Assembly (NCBI RefSeq): GCF_000182925.2
Contig: NC_026503.1
Coordinates: 1,364,001 to 1,428,000 of the forward strand
DNA: 64,000 bases
Reading direction: 5' to 3'
Origin: Neurospora crassa OR74A
Lineage: Eukaryota; Ascomycota; Sordariomycetes; Sordariales; Sordariaceae
Every line of letters begins with the position of its first letter. The stretch's first letter is position 1. Below the pieces are notes generated by a model, which saw only the letters and a program-made list of their open reading frames with translations, did no database searches and had not been told where the DNA came from. The translations under genes were made by a program, and so were the position numbers. This document shows, piece after piece, positions 13,900 through 26,025 of the stretch.

Positions 13900-14215
13900 T
13901 TCTTCCTCTTTCCGCTTCAGTTCAGCAGCAAGCCGCTGCCGCCGCTGCTGCTCTTGCAAGACAAGACGATACTCTTTTGTTCCTTTCCTTTTCCAGCTTT
14001 GTTATTGTTTGTATTGCTTTTCTGTGCGGATGTTCGCTTCTATCCTGCTTCTTGCAGATCTCCGGCCGCTTATACCCGGGTGCGCGTCGGCGCGTTTCTC
14101 TGTCCACGGTGTGTCCAGATTCTTCAAGGTGCTCGAACAGTGTATCGCGGCTGTCAAAAGTCGTCATAACAAAACATACAAGACCTTTTTGAACCTCTCT
14201 TATTGGCGTCGGCGG
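13439..14215 (-). pseudogene. Decayed C2H2 zinc-finger gene with poly-Glu linker
   Basis: Reading the minus strand, a first finger (CMFCYDDF, then DSRDTLFEHLEESGH after an apparent one-base frameshift in a T run) lies near 14190-14120. A Gln/Arg-rich stretch (QEQQRRQRLAAELKRK) leads into a poly-Glu run encoded by a giant GAA repeat. After it, the frame is broken by a TAG (likely from CAG) near 13675 and a length change in an A run near 13650, then resumes as a basic Glu/Lys/Gln-rich segment. It ends with a second finger (FVCRVCCAGSFETRNQLF, then SHIKKAKH) and a TGA at 13439-13441. Fingers with spacing of this kind occur in RNA-binding JAZ/Jjj1-like fungal proteins. The breaks indicate a dead gene, although introns could excuse some of them. 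The 5' end is not defined. Confidence 0.55.
13711..13911. repeat. Giant TTC/GAA microsatellite
   Basis: About 67 TTC units in a row on the plus strand, with CTC interruptions near 13874 and 13904. On the minus strand this reads GAA and gives the poly-Glu run of the zinc-finger relic. Shadow frames read poly-Ser and poly-Leu on the plus strand. Confidence 0.97.
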
Positions 14216-14305
14216 CTAAAGAAAGCTTGAATTCAATCCAAAGGGATCAGAAAAGTCTTCATCGATCGGACGCTCTCCGGGCATGAGATCTCGATAGTGA
14301 TTGGG

Positions 14306-14326
14306 TTTTTTTTTTTTTTTTTTTTT
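14306..14326. repeat. T21 homopolymer
   Basis: A run of 21 T between the zinc-finger relic and the kinase relic. On the minus strand it reads as A and gives a short Lys run in a frame of no known family. Confidence 0.95.
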
Positions 14327-14597
14327 GGCGAGGTGGTAGAAGAGATATTTCCGGTAGGGGAAGGATAATTCACTGATCCGAGGCAAGTCAGTGTGGGATC
14401 GATACCTAGGTTCCAACCAACCTCTTCCCTGATGTAGGTAGGATCGTCGAGAGCCACTGCTTCTTGTTGGAGGTCAATCCCAAGGGTCCAGTCAAACGAG
14501 CGGGGTGACATGTGCTTCGTGAGCCTATGCCAGCTTAGAATCAGTTTTTTGTCCATTGAGAATTTTTGAGAGCGGGGGAATAACTTACGGGTTGCTC

Positions 14598-15785
14598 TTA
14601 TTCATAACCGTTCTTTCCATGGAGACATAGCCACTCGTGATCCATGATCTCGTCCTCCATGTCCAATCTTTGCTGCGGGTTCGCATGCATAGTTTCTATG
14701 ATGAAGTCAACGCAAAAACGTGTTGAAAAGACCCAAAACCTGGAAAGGGGAAAGCATAGGTCGCATACCGGCACGGTACTGGAGAAGGTGTTGCGGTTGA
14801 CTCAAAGGGCGGGAGCGCCCGTACACATGCAAAATACGATGGCTCCTAGGTAGTTAGTGCCCAAATATCGACAGCCTCCGTATAGGTACGCATCCGATGA
14901 TTCGAATAGCTCGGGAGCAATATACCTAGGTAGCCATACTTACCAATGTAGTGGGTGTATAGGTAATGTAGGGCCGGCGATGTTTCTGGCAATGCCAAAG
15001 TCTGCAAGTTTGACCTTCCATCCAGGGCCTGGCGTATCGACGAGGATATTCTCGAAATTCACAGCGGTATTAGATCCGAGCAGTGTATATATGGCTGGAA
15101 ACCCTGTTGTGATTTGTGAGGGTGATGGGTGATATGCAGACATACCAAGGGCTTGAGATCTCTATGGAGGAAGCCTTTTTGATGCATGTAACGCAATCCG
15201 ATCGCGACCTGTTTCGCAATTAAAGATCCTTCGGTTTCAGGAAAAGGTGCTTTGCCATCTATATACTGCTGGAGGGAGGTCGCCGTACGGTATGAACTCC
15301 ATCGCGATGTACAGATTACTAGGGTCTTCGAACCAGCCGAGGAATTGGACAGAGTGTTGTTGATACTGCCCATGAATAGAGGTGCAATCGCATCACTTGG
15401 TCAGTAATTGTTGCTTTTTTTGCTTCCGTTTAAACGGTAGGCGTTATGTTCAGATAGGACAAACCACTCACTCACCCTGGGATCGTTCTTCTTGGAGAAA
15501 GTAGCGAGAGCTTGTTTGGAGCTCCCGCTGCGATGACTTGAGAAAGCCGGCTTGCTCTTTACTGATTATTGTGACGGCACGCAGTTTACCTGGAAGAAAT
15601 TCGTGTTCGCACTTTTCTTTAAAGACCTCTCCGAATGCACCCTCTCCCAAGAAGTGGATGGGACGCCATTGTTCAAAAACGCCCCCGAGAACTGCATGGT
15701 AACGGAGCTTTGCATTTGGTTGGTGTTCATCGAAAGCACTCCAGACCCTCCAATCCTTCAGAGGGGCCTCTAGAAAGCTTTCCAT
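14598..15785 (-). pseudogene. Decayed Ser/Thr protein kinase
   Basis: Kinase subdomains appear in order on the minus strand but in changing frames: glycine loop LGEGAFGEVF near 15650, a beta-3 strand reading RAVTIISKEQAG where the catalytic Lys is expected but Thr stands, helix C (QALATFSKKNDP), hinge (SVQFLGWFEDPSNLYIAMEF), catalytic loop HRDLKPL, DFG (KLADFGIARNIAG), APE (YIAPELFESS), subdomain IX (EAVDIWAL) and a final PQQRLDMED plus HEWL block ending at TAA 14598-14600. Two plausible introns remain. At least four insertions of 4 or 8 nt throw the frame off, near 15513, 15274, 14884 and 14848, and another shift precedes PPFEST. With the lost Lys this is best read as a dead gene. The ATG at 15785 starts a frame (MESFLEAPLKDWRVW) that still looks intact at its 5' end. 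Confidence 0.75.
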
Positions 15786-17636
15786 AGTTCATGAAGAAAT
15801 CTTTCCTTGAGGGGTCTTGCCGATGAAGGTTGTTGTTGTTGAAGTTGGGGGCGTGAGAGGGGAGTATTCATTTTGGGGCCGTGTAGTTGCTGTCTGACAG
15901 ACGCGATTCAATCGTGACTGTTTGCTGTCAGATATCTCGTATATGCAGGTAGCTATACGAAGTATCTATACGAAAGGATCTGATCACTTCGGGGGATCAG
16001 TCCGGATCGTTCCAACCACAGGTGAACTAGTACTTTCCAGTCTTGTTTTTCTTCTTTTGAGCAATACGAAAAGTCTTTTCTCAACCATTCTCTTTGACAC
16101 ATAGGACCACGGAAAGCCCTTGGGAGAAGTAAAGATCAACCGGAATCCCTCTCAGGTAATTTGAACTTTTCGTACACCCAAAATATGGCTCTGATTGAGC
16201 ACAGAAGACACGAAAGGATTGAAATCGAGGAGTGTCAAGCAAGACTTTTTGTCTGGCGATGCTTGCCGAGACCCCAAAAGCGAGGCAAACACTGTTGCAT
16301 GTCCACAAAGATTTTGTCTTTCAATCAATGACAGTATTTTTTTTGAATTTCTTCCACGATCACGAGGTCGAACTCCGCCCTGGGAGCATGATGCTTCTCG
16401 AGGGGTCTTCACGTTTGTACAAGAAGACTTCGAAATTGATGAGTGTCAGTGTTGGGTTTGCCAGTTTCGGAGCCACGAAACACAACTCGCAAATCGCCCG
16501 TTTTTATTCTTCTTTTTTTTTTTACCCCGTCAATGTCAGCAATCTTAATATTTCATGGTTCTGAACATGCAACATGGATGGTTACTGGATGTACAGAACT
16601 TCAATTGTCGTGTCATACTCACTCTCTACAAAGAAACATTTTGATCACAACCAAGCAATGCATTCTTTCACGATTTCTGAATCCTATGACGGTTCGTTTC
16701 CTTAAATCCACATACTGGTGGTACTACCTCCGTTATGCTAAACATTTGGTGTAGGTATCTCAAGGTCTATGAAAGCGACAGGGAAATGCAAATGTTTCCT
16801 AAACTTTTGACAACCGTCCATACCTAAGCCGAACCGTGTACCCGAGCGCCGAAAATGCTAAACCAGATGCCTGTAAGCAAATTCTTCTGCCTCCATCCTA
16901 GAAAAACTGGCCACTATGATGACCGAGAGATACAGAAGCAAAGTTGAGTATGTCCAACGAGATGTGAACATGGATACAAAAATAAGAACAAAGAACAAGA
17001 AGACCATGTAGGTCGGGACTCGACCCTGGCTTTCCAGGGCAATGCACCTGTCGAGCATCTATCCTCTCTCTCTTTTGGCCAAACTTGAACAATTGTGTGT
17101 CCATAGCCTGTGTACATCCTGCAAGCATATGAGAGAAAGAGTAAATTGCGGCGTCGATTGGGTGACTAATTTTATGAAGTTGTACTTGCAAGTCAAGCAC
17201 GTAGTATGACATTGAATTTGTGCCTTCATTGAAGTGGAGAGCAAACATCGTTGTGTAGTGGAAGCGTTGTATCCGTATCCCATCGAATACTGGCAGTCGA
17301 TCGTTGGTGGCAGACTACCACGCGCTTTGCTGGTGAGGTGGAATAACTAGGCAGAATCTCCGAAAAGAAGCCATAGTTGCTGTGGCGAGATATGCTGATG
17401 TACATGTCTGTAAAATCTCACAGCAAGGGATATTGTTGCCGATTGTGTGATGCCGTCTCAAGGCGGTGGTACTCCATGGCTTGATGTCAATTACTTGTAG
17501 AATGCGGCCTTCCTTGTGCATCGGTGGACCGCATATCGAACCATGTTGAGAAGTGCCGACCATTGAAAGGTTAAGTTGAAGCAAGACAGTGCTGGGGCGC
17601 AGTGTCGTGGCTTTGGGTAAGATCCTATTGAGATCT
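15786..17636. other. Intergenic, no supported gene
   Basis: Only short frames without motifs. It separates the kinase relic from the 3' end of PUS7. A tRNA-like patch on the minus strand near 17010-17090 was examined and rejected. Confidence 0.6.
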
Positions 17637-20439
17637 CTAGTTTCCATCAGAGACGTCGTCAGCGGCGTCCTCCTCCTCCAAAGTGCCCATGAGCTCACGG
17701 AGGACAACAGTTGCATAGTTGCTGCTTCTCAGCTGGAACTTGAGAATAACAGCAAGCTTGCTGGCATCGGGGCTACTACGGATAACCTCTGAATTGTCAA
17801 CAGAAGCAAGAGGGTTCTCTGAGGGGGAATGAAGGACAGGGACAATCAGATTTGCCGCCTCCTTGGTTTTGGTTGTACCGTCCTTTTCGCTGTTGGAAAT
17901 GACCATCGAGTTTTCGGTATCAGCGAGCGCAGACTGGTTGCTTTGGGGAGTAGCCTCGTGGGTAGCAGCATCGACCTCCATAGTATCAGCCTTGGAAGCC
18001 GTGGACTCTTCAGTCAGCATGACGTCCTGCTCCTGCTTAGTGGTGCCATCCTCTGATTTGACGACTGTTTGTTGAGCGGCCGACTCATAATAGAGATCCG
18101 ATAATCCCTTGGCCAGCGTCGGCGTCTCGGTGGCGCTGGAGGAGATGATGCCATTGGTAGCATTATCCGCAACCATCTCGTTGATTTTCTCGACAGGCAC
18201 CTTGGTCTCATACTCCTCCGTGTGACGCGCGATCTTAACGCGCTTGTCACTGCCGTCAAGCCCAGTCTGGATCCAAGTTTCTCTGGCCACAACCACTCCA
18301 GACTCCGGTGATTGGGAGGCCTTGCGACGACGTTCATTGGTGATTGCCTGGTCATACTGGGCAGTGTTGTTGGTGAAGTGCGCCCAATTAGCAAGGAGAG
18401 GCGGAGATGTGCGAGCCTTGGCCGTGGCAGCCTTCTTCTTTGCATTGGCCGCATTACAGAAATCCAGGTCCGTAGGATACATCTGTTCTGTGTCATCGTT
18501 GTAGACGCGGATAGCGTATTGGGGTTCGCCGATAAACCGGCCCAACAGATGACGATAGTTGCCGCTAAGGCTGAACTCCTTTTGGCGGCGACGCATGTCG
18601 TACGGATCCAAGCCGCCGTTTTCTGTCTTCTTCATGAAGTCAACATAGGCCTTGCCAATCTCGTTCCGCGGGTAGATCACGTCGTAGCCAGGTGTAGGTA
18701 GGACAACGTCGAAAATGGTGTATTTTCCGCTTGCGATGTCTTCTTGTGTAAGGGCACGGGCTTGAGCGTAGAAGTTTTCGTTGTCCTCGGAATCGGCATC
18801 AGCAGGCGACTGGTCATTGCTGACCAATACCAGATCCCCTTCGACGACTGTAGGCCCGTACATGGCCCATCGCTTGCTGGCCATGTGATTCCAGACGTAG
18901 GATTGATAGGCGTGGATGTACATCATGCGCATACCACGAGTAATGCTCAGAAGGGCGCCCATGAAGTCCTTCGAGTTCTTGCCAAGATGGCGGATGATGG
19001 CTGCCTCCGAGCTGAACCGCTTCGGAAGGATGGCCAATGCCTTCTCGGCGTTCCGGGTAGTCTTCCAGATGGTGATGGCCTTTGCACGATTGTAATCATC
19101 ACGGCTATTGTGGAAGTCGTTGGTGTGGGCGGGTTCTTGCTCTTCAAGGTCGAACGCCTCATGCAAGAAGTGGTCCTCGACATGGAGGATGTCGTCAAGC
19201 ACACCCTCGTAATCCTCCTTTAGCACCTTCATGCCCAGGAGGTGGGTACCGATCGCATAGGTACCGAAACGTTGGAGGCCGTAATAGTTGATATAACCAT
19301 GGCGCTGGAGGTAGGCCAGACCAAACTCAACTGCCTCTCGCAACTTCCTGACGCGCTGGTCGACAGAGCATCCCGCGCCTCCGAGCGGTTTGCAATTCTT
19401 GAGCGTAATTACGAACTCGTTGCCGCCGTGTTGACCCAGCTGGAGAGGCTCCTTGGAATGAGAGAAATCACCAACCTTGATGTTGGGGAGGCGTGTGTTG
19501 AGCCAAATCAAGTTCGAGGCTCGCTGGCGGTGTACGCTGATGCGTTGAACTGTACCAGCGCGACGATCCTTGGTTCCGGCGAAGCCAAAGTTGGTGGCCT
19601 TCACCTTGAGTAGACGGGCGATGGTGTTCACCGCGTCCATGGTGTCCTTGTTCTCCTTGTACATGGTGAAGTGGAGATACTCGCCGCCCAGCTGAGTGAA
19701 GCTTTTGCTCTGGTCCCGTGAGCGGCTGTTGTTGCTGTTATTGGCGCGGGGACCATGTCCACCCACCCGGTTGTTCTTTGACCACTTTGAAGGGGTAGCG
19801 GTGATGACGCCAGTGTTATTGGCGAGTGTCTCGATGCGATTGTCGAAGATACGGCGGATCTCTTGGTGAAGGCTAGCGCGCTGGGCGCGATCGGTGATAG
19901 GGTCAAAAACCACAGTCCGCTCTCCAGCGGAAATGGTCTGCTTCGCCTGAACAGCTTCGTTGAGCTTGATCAGCTTCTCAGTGGCCGACTCACCAATCAA
20001 GTCGACCAGCTTTTTCCTGTCTTCATCGGAAACAGGCTTGATTTCGATTTCGGGCTCAGTGGAAGGAGCGACAGTTTCCGGTGTAGGTTTGGCCGGTGCA
20101 GGCTATGTATGGAATCAGTACATAAGGACTTGACGAGTATTACCTATGGCATGGAACAACAAACCTTGGGTACCGATGGCTGCTGCTCCTCATACTCGCG
20201 GAGGTGAACGGTTGAGCCATCCTTGCGGATTTCATAAACAAGGAAGTCGGTATAGCTGTATATATAGTCAGAATTAGCTGCACATCAAGTCAAAGTAATT
20301 AGCTTGGATGAAGAACTTACCGCTTTCTGATGTCACCAGTCCAGGAGAAGTTGATGGAAGCTGAGCGTTGCGTGATGCCGAGATTCTTCTCTGAAGCAGC
20401 ACGCACAGCAGGCACATGAGTGCCCTGGCGCTGAGCCAT
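17637..20439 (-). CDS. pus7: tRNA/mRNA pseudouridine synthase Pus7 (TruD family)
   Basis: Converts uridine to pseudouridine in tRNAs (U13, U35 of pre-tRNA-Tyr), U2 snRNA and some mRNAs; mainly nuclear in yeast. Three exons give 891 aa: 20439-20321, 20255-20165 and 20102-17637, with phases that join cleanly (VYEIRKDGSTVHLREYE is encoded by exon 2). The TruD catalytic motif NFGFAGTKDRRAG lies near residue 249 (the Asp), followed by the TRUD domain with GNEFVITLKN and NYYGLQRFG. The family's C-terminal motif (FQLRSSNYATVVLRELMG) sits at about residue 858, after a roughly 200 residue Ser/Thr/Glu-rich insertion that yeast Pus7 (676 aa) lacks. Start chosen because MAQRQGTHVPAVR leads directly into the family region SINFSWTGDIRKR. 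Confidence 0.95.
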
Positions 20440-22804
20440 GTTGAGGATGAAGCTAGGATAAGGTTATTCCGACAAGTATGGCGCGTGACGATGCTGGCAG
20501 ATATCGCTACAAGATATGAAACCGACGATGACTGAGTGTGTGTAGGCTAGCCAAGATGCTTGATTGTTGTTGTGGTGTGATGTTGGTGTGTCAAGCTAGG
20601 TATGGAGGGAGATAGATGCTGAAGGGTGTGTTGATGATTGCTTGAAGGATGCTAGACGTAGTAAAATAAAACTGAGCCAGACAGGGATTCGTTTTTGGTC
20701 AGTCCATTCACAGCGGAGAAAGGTACAGACAGTGGGGGTCGCAGGGACCAAACTGCGACTGCGACTGATGGTACGGACGCAATCTGAGGATTGTCGAAAG
20801 CAAAACAGCGCAACGAATGCTGAATACTTGTAAACAGAATCTCAGCTTTCCCTTTGCCCTTTGCGTGTTTGTCGTTTGTAAATTTTTGGCAGTGCTTTTG
20901 TGTGAAGAGGAAGGAGAGAATGGGCGAAGGAGCAGCGCTTTGAAGACCAAAAAGTTTCGTAGACCGCCTTCACATTCACTGCCATGGTGAAATCTGCACT
21001 GTGGGCAGAAAAGCGCAGCTGTGGGGGTGGGCCGCGGGGCATCCCCTCAACTGGAAGAGATCTGTGGGGAATCTAGGGTCCTCGCTTAGTTGATTGGTCA
21101 AAATATGGCAGCACTGAGAAGTACCTTGGTACCTCTGACGTCCCGTTCCTTCGTTTGCTTGAAGGTTTTTGCGACTCTGAAATGAATCTCCCACGGAAAC
21201 TCCCCTTCACTTCTGCCCAAATCACCCAAGAATAGGGGACGAACAAACAACTGCCCGTTGACCACCCAAGAACTCGGACACGAGATTGCACAGTTCACCG
21301 AACCACTACAAGTACGTACCAATGGTAAAGCCTGAACGAAGGCGAGCCCCCAAGTCATCTCTCCTTCTCATCCGAATTGGATGGTTTGAAGAAGACGTAT
21401 GCTGCAGTCCAGAACTTTACCAAGGCGCCAAATCACGTCATCAGCAAAAGCCAAGCCACTCTACGGTCTCTCTGCGTTTGCAGAATGTGCGTAGGTGGTA
21501 GAGATAGTGTGACCCGAAAGAAGACAGCGGGTTTCGAGTGAAGGATCTGGAGCGGACTCGAAGGATGGGGAGTGTGGAGGGGTAAGACTAGATGCCTAAT
21601 CACATCAGCAAAGCAGCTGAGGTCAAATTGCGAGTCCTGGGGAGGCCAGATCCGGCCCGAAACATGGCTGGATTGGATGAACGGCCCGGGCTCGAGTCCC
21701 AAACCTTTGGACAAGGAACGATGCTGAAGGCGGGCTCAGGTACCCGCACGTTCGAGACGTCGACATGCAAGCCGACTGCAAGTGAGACACCTTGGTTGTT
21801 GTTCATGCAGAGCAGCCATTGCGCATGGCTTCCACCTCCGGCTGCGCTTGTATTTTCGCTATTTGTAGTATCGACGTGTAGCATGGTGCTCACTCATATC
21901 AGAGGCAACTGAGCCCATCCAGTTGAGCAGAGTACCATGGTTGTCATGGAGATGTGATCCTCTCCCAGACACAGGGCGACGGGAGCTGCGAAGATCCAGC
22001 ACAGAACCGAATAGCCGGGTCAAGATTTGAGCAACAAGTGACTGACTTCAGTTTGGTGTCCATGTTAAAGTCGACGCAACTTCTCTCCACTCGTTATTTT
22101 ACAGTCAACAATGGGGTGTCGTTGAACGAATTGAGGTGTGTTGCCCAAAGATGTAACCCTCCTGGAGGATCCATAACCCCACGATCGTCCAGTCAAAAGC
22201 CATACAGTCCCGTTTAGTACTGGTTTGTTTGTTAGTTCGAGACCTCGTATCAACTTTCCTATGCGTTTTCATGGCTACCTAATGCATGATTTCACCTTGG
22301 ATACGCTATTCCTGGTATTCGAAATGTTGTATCCAATCCTACCAATACCTTTTGTCATTCATGCTAGCCATTTCGCCTTGTCCTTGAGAGGTTTGGGACT
22401 GTTCGGGATAGATCTCGTCTAGTGCACAGAGTATAGCACAGTACCTGTGATAGTGTACCAAGCTAACAAACAAACCAGTCTTGGCCTGTATGGACTATGG
22501 AGAACCCTGGGCTGTCATGGATCTGGTTAGACGTGCATTAACGGCGATGTGTTTCACTGTGAGCATCTACGCCAAGATACAGGATCCCTAGGGGAACATC
22601 GAGATGTTGAAGTGAGGGAGTAAGAGAGAATCAGAATCTATAAAAGCGGTCAGATATGCCCACATTCTTCCCTCGAGTCGTTGAATTGGACAAGGTAGAG
22701 AACTCCGGCTGGACCTGGGAATATCGGTCAAAGTCACAAGAACAACTTAACCTCGGGCGGTTTGAGGCGCCAAACAAGACAAACTAACTCCCTGAGAAGA
22801 GCAA
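20440..22804. other. Intergenic, no supported gene
   Basis: Promoter side of PUS7 and then about 2 kb of ordinary-looking DNA up to the transposon. Open frames are short and mutually overlapping. It holds a 17 bp inverted repeat pair (listed separately) but no gene I can defend. Confidence 0.55.
22219..22479. repeat. 17 bp inverted repeat pair, possible MITE
   Basis: ACTGGTTTGTTTGTTAG at 22219-22235 recurs as its exact reverse complement at 22463-22479, bounding 261 bp. No clear target-site duplication flanks it, and the word is of low complexity, so a small non-autonomous element is only a guess. Confidence 0.4.
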
Positions 22805-22812
22805 CTACATCC
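22805..22812. repeat. Left target-site duplication, CTACATCC
   Basis: The 8 bp CTACATCC directly precedes the left inverted end at 22813 and is repeated exactly at 26120-26127 after the right end. It shows that the whole element entered as one unit. Confidence 0.9.
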
Positions 22813-22906
22813 CGGGCCGGATAAATCGACTGTGTGCCCAGATATTTCGGCGGTGTGGGGGCCGCCTGGCCAATAGCAAACCATGTCAGCGCCCGCCAAA
22901 TTTACT
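22813..22906. repeat. Left terminal inverted repeat
   Basis: The first 44 bases or so match the right end without a mismatch, then identity falls but blocks (CTGGCCAAT, CCATGT, GCCCGCCAAATT) stay aligned to about 22902. It remains GC-rich, unlike the interior. Confidence 0.9.
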
Positions 22907-25900
22907 AGCGAACAACATCGTATGACATCTCTGTACCTTAATAGTAACAATTAAAGCAATTGAACACATCGCCATCGCCGTTATTATTTACTATCGTAGT
23001 CAGTAAGTATAGTATTGAGGGGGTCTTACTTATCGAGATTACTAACCGTACGCTATAGAAATGCCTAAAGTTATCGATCTGACTACCTCCTCCCTAGCGG
23101 GCTCCCCTATACTAGTGCACGCACCTAGTCCGACCCCCTTAATTGAATAGATTAAGACTAAGCTATGCAACGATAACTACGAGTTTCTTAATATTAACGA
23201 CCTTATTAAAAACGAAAAGCTATTTCTAATTTTAGTACTAATTCTAACGATTTCTGTATTCCGCCGCCGTCGTTCCCCCTTAAGCTCCTTAAGTTTATCG
23301 TCGTCGAATTCTTCTTTGGAAGAAGATTAAGATAAAGCGATTAAGAAGGATTAGATTAGTAAGGGGGAGCCCGTCCTTATTACGCTTTCTTTTCGTTAGT
23401 AGACCGACGTTAATGCTACTATTAAAGATATTAGTAATATTATTAGAGAGTTCGGGTTTAGTATTTCTAAATGTTGTATTAGTAATTACCGACGAGAGGG
23501 GACTATTCGCTTCGCTGGTTGGTACGATATTGAATGTATTATAGCGAAGAAGCGTAGTAAGAAGTATAAAGAAGATATTCTACTTTAAAGACTATTAGTG
23601 GCGAGTATAAAAAGAAATTGCGAGTAGTAGGGAAAATTAATATTTAGTACTAAAATTAGGGTATAGTAGTTTACCCTTATAAAGGGAGATTATAACTATC
23701 TTTTCGACCCTAATAGCGCTAATTATTTTGCTATTAATTGTTACTAATACCGTATAGAGGAGGTAACTATTAATATCCTTCGGTTAATTAAGTAACTAAA
23801 GACTTCCTCGTTAAATATTGTATTTACTATCTATAATAAATTCCCTAGTATTACTATTACGTAATACGATATATTTAATATATTAGCGGCCAATAGAATA
23901 AAATAAGCCGGTACCCTTATACTAACTTAATAATTTTTCGACTAGTTATAATTAATAAAGGGGATTTATTATAAGGTTTATTATTACAATAGCGAGGAAT
24001 TTGGTTTAATTGAGAGAATTTTTTAGATTTATTTATAGTGTATTGACTAATTGAGGAAGAATCCCGAGGTTATAAATTTGGATTGTATATATAAAGTTAA
24101 TAAATTCAATATACCTCTCCTTTAAATATATAGAATAACGGTTATATATATAATTTTTAATATCGGTTATTGCTTATTGAATAGTAAGAAGGAAGTATGC
24201 TTTATATAGGTATTTTAGTAAATCGATACTATATTCTTAAAGTATAGTATCCCCTAGCCTTTAATTATTATTATTAATTATAATAAAGCGTATAAAAGAA
24301 TTTACTAAATAATCTTCCTTATAACCTAATACTAAATTTATCTCTAGTATATAATAAAGAATATTACTTTTAATATTAAAAAGAAGTAGGAGGGTAGTTT
24401 TAAAAGTATAGTATTGGGTAATTGTAGTAGTAACGGGAATTATCTCTATAAAGATTACTATTATATAAATATTAACCCCGCTAACAAAAATTCTACTACT
24501 CGCCAAATTGCCGCCTAATTATTAAATAGAAATAACCGGAATTACTACTTCGAATTAGGGACTAAGAATCCTTTTATTCAACCTATTAATAGTCGTGCCC
24601 CCTATAGTTCAAACTGTAAATAAATCGATAATACGGATAGGATCTTAATTATATAGAGGGTAGTAGTATATTTTAATATAAAAGAGGGGTTCTACTAGTA
24701 CTAGCGGGTATTATTAAGGGAGTTCCCTAAATAAAAAAGTACGATTATTACACCTATTTATTATTATTTATATAATTACTAATCCCTTTTTTTATAACTA
24801 TAACTAACTACCTTCTATACGTTTACCTCCCGTTAAAGTACGAATTTATTTATTTCGTTATTAAATTATACTATAATTTTAATATATAAGTAACCTCCCG
24901 CATTGAAGGTACCTACGGCGTTTTGAAAGTACTACTTAAGAATCGTCGTATTAATTTCAACTAATTACTAAATACTATTACTAAAACCCTTAAGCAGTTG
25001 AAAGAGAACTTTATAATTAAATATACATATTAAATTTCAAAAAACGTAGCGAAGTTCAGGTATATTACTCTAACGGACTTAAAGTTTATTACTAACTTCG
25101 CTTACTTTAAATTATTCTAATAGTAAATTTAATTAGCTAGTAATAACCTTAAACGGCTACAATCTAATTTAGAGGGATTAAAAGCAAAATATTCTACCTA
25201 CTTTATAAGGTAGTACAGTTTACCTTATTAATACGGGATATTTAATATTATACAGTTGAATGGTACTATACCTTAAAATATAGTTAATAAATATTAGTTA
25301 CTCAAATTAAATACGCTTTTATCTATTAAATAGCTAGTACTACGTAGGGAGAAAGACCCCCTCCCCGTAGTTACTAACCGCTAGAAGGCTTACAATAGTA
25401 CTTAGCCTATACCTACTATGCCCGCTCTCCCTCCCCTCCCTTCCTTGGGTAGTATTAAATATAATCTATTTTATAATACCCCTCCTAAGGCTTTAATATA
25501 GCTTCCTCCTAAGAAGAAGAGGTTAATTAAAACGGTACTAGCAAATTAAAGAGAGCAAGAGGCTAAGGCGGTAGCCGAAAACGCGAGGCTAGAAATAGAG
25601 AAATTGAAAGTACAACTCTAGGAATTAAAAGAGTTATAGCAAAGAGAGGTACAATTAGAGGTATAGCTACGGGAGCTTACGAATTAATAATAACCGCCGC
25701 TATTACTAGTATACTATAGGTATTAATAATAGTAATATTACTAGCCCGCCCGCTAATTAATAATACCCCCCCCTCCCTTACAACCGCTATATTTAAATCC
25801 TTATTAGCCGCCGCCATTTAGCTAATAATAGTTTCAATAGTTGTATTGGTTCTTTTAGTTAAGCTAGTAGTATTAATACCAGTAGACGAGATCCGTAATT

Positions 25901-26025
25901 ATACTAGTATAAATATAAATTCAACGATTTCTACTATATTTACGTAAATCAGTATATTAGAAAGCCTCGTCTATATAAATCGTTGTGCAATTTTGGTGTA
26001 GATATTGCACACATATCGTTTTAGT

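Noticed and set aside
13457-14230. Plus-strand frames of 257 and 181 codons with poly-Ser or poly-Leu
   Set aside because: They are shadows of the TTC repeat; the family motifs (zinc fingers) lie on the minus strand.
17005-17100. tRNA-like patch on the minus strand with a GGGTCGAGTCC word and an upstream TGGCCAAAAGAG word
   Set aside because: Spacing is near that of a long-armed tRNA, but the acceptor and T stems do not pair and the first T of the T loop is missing.
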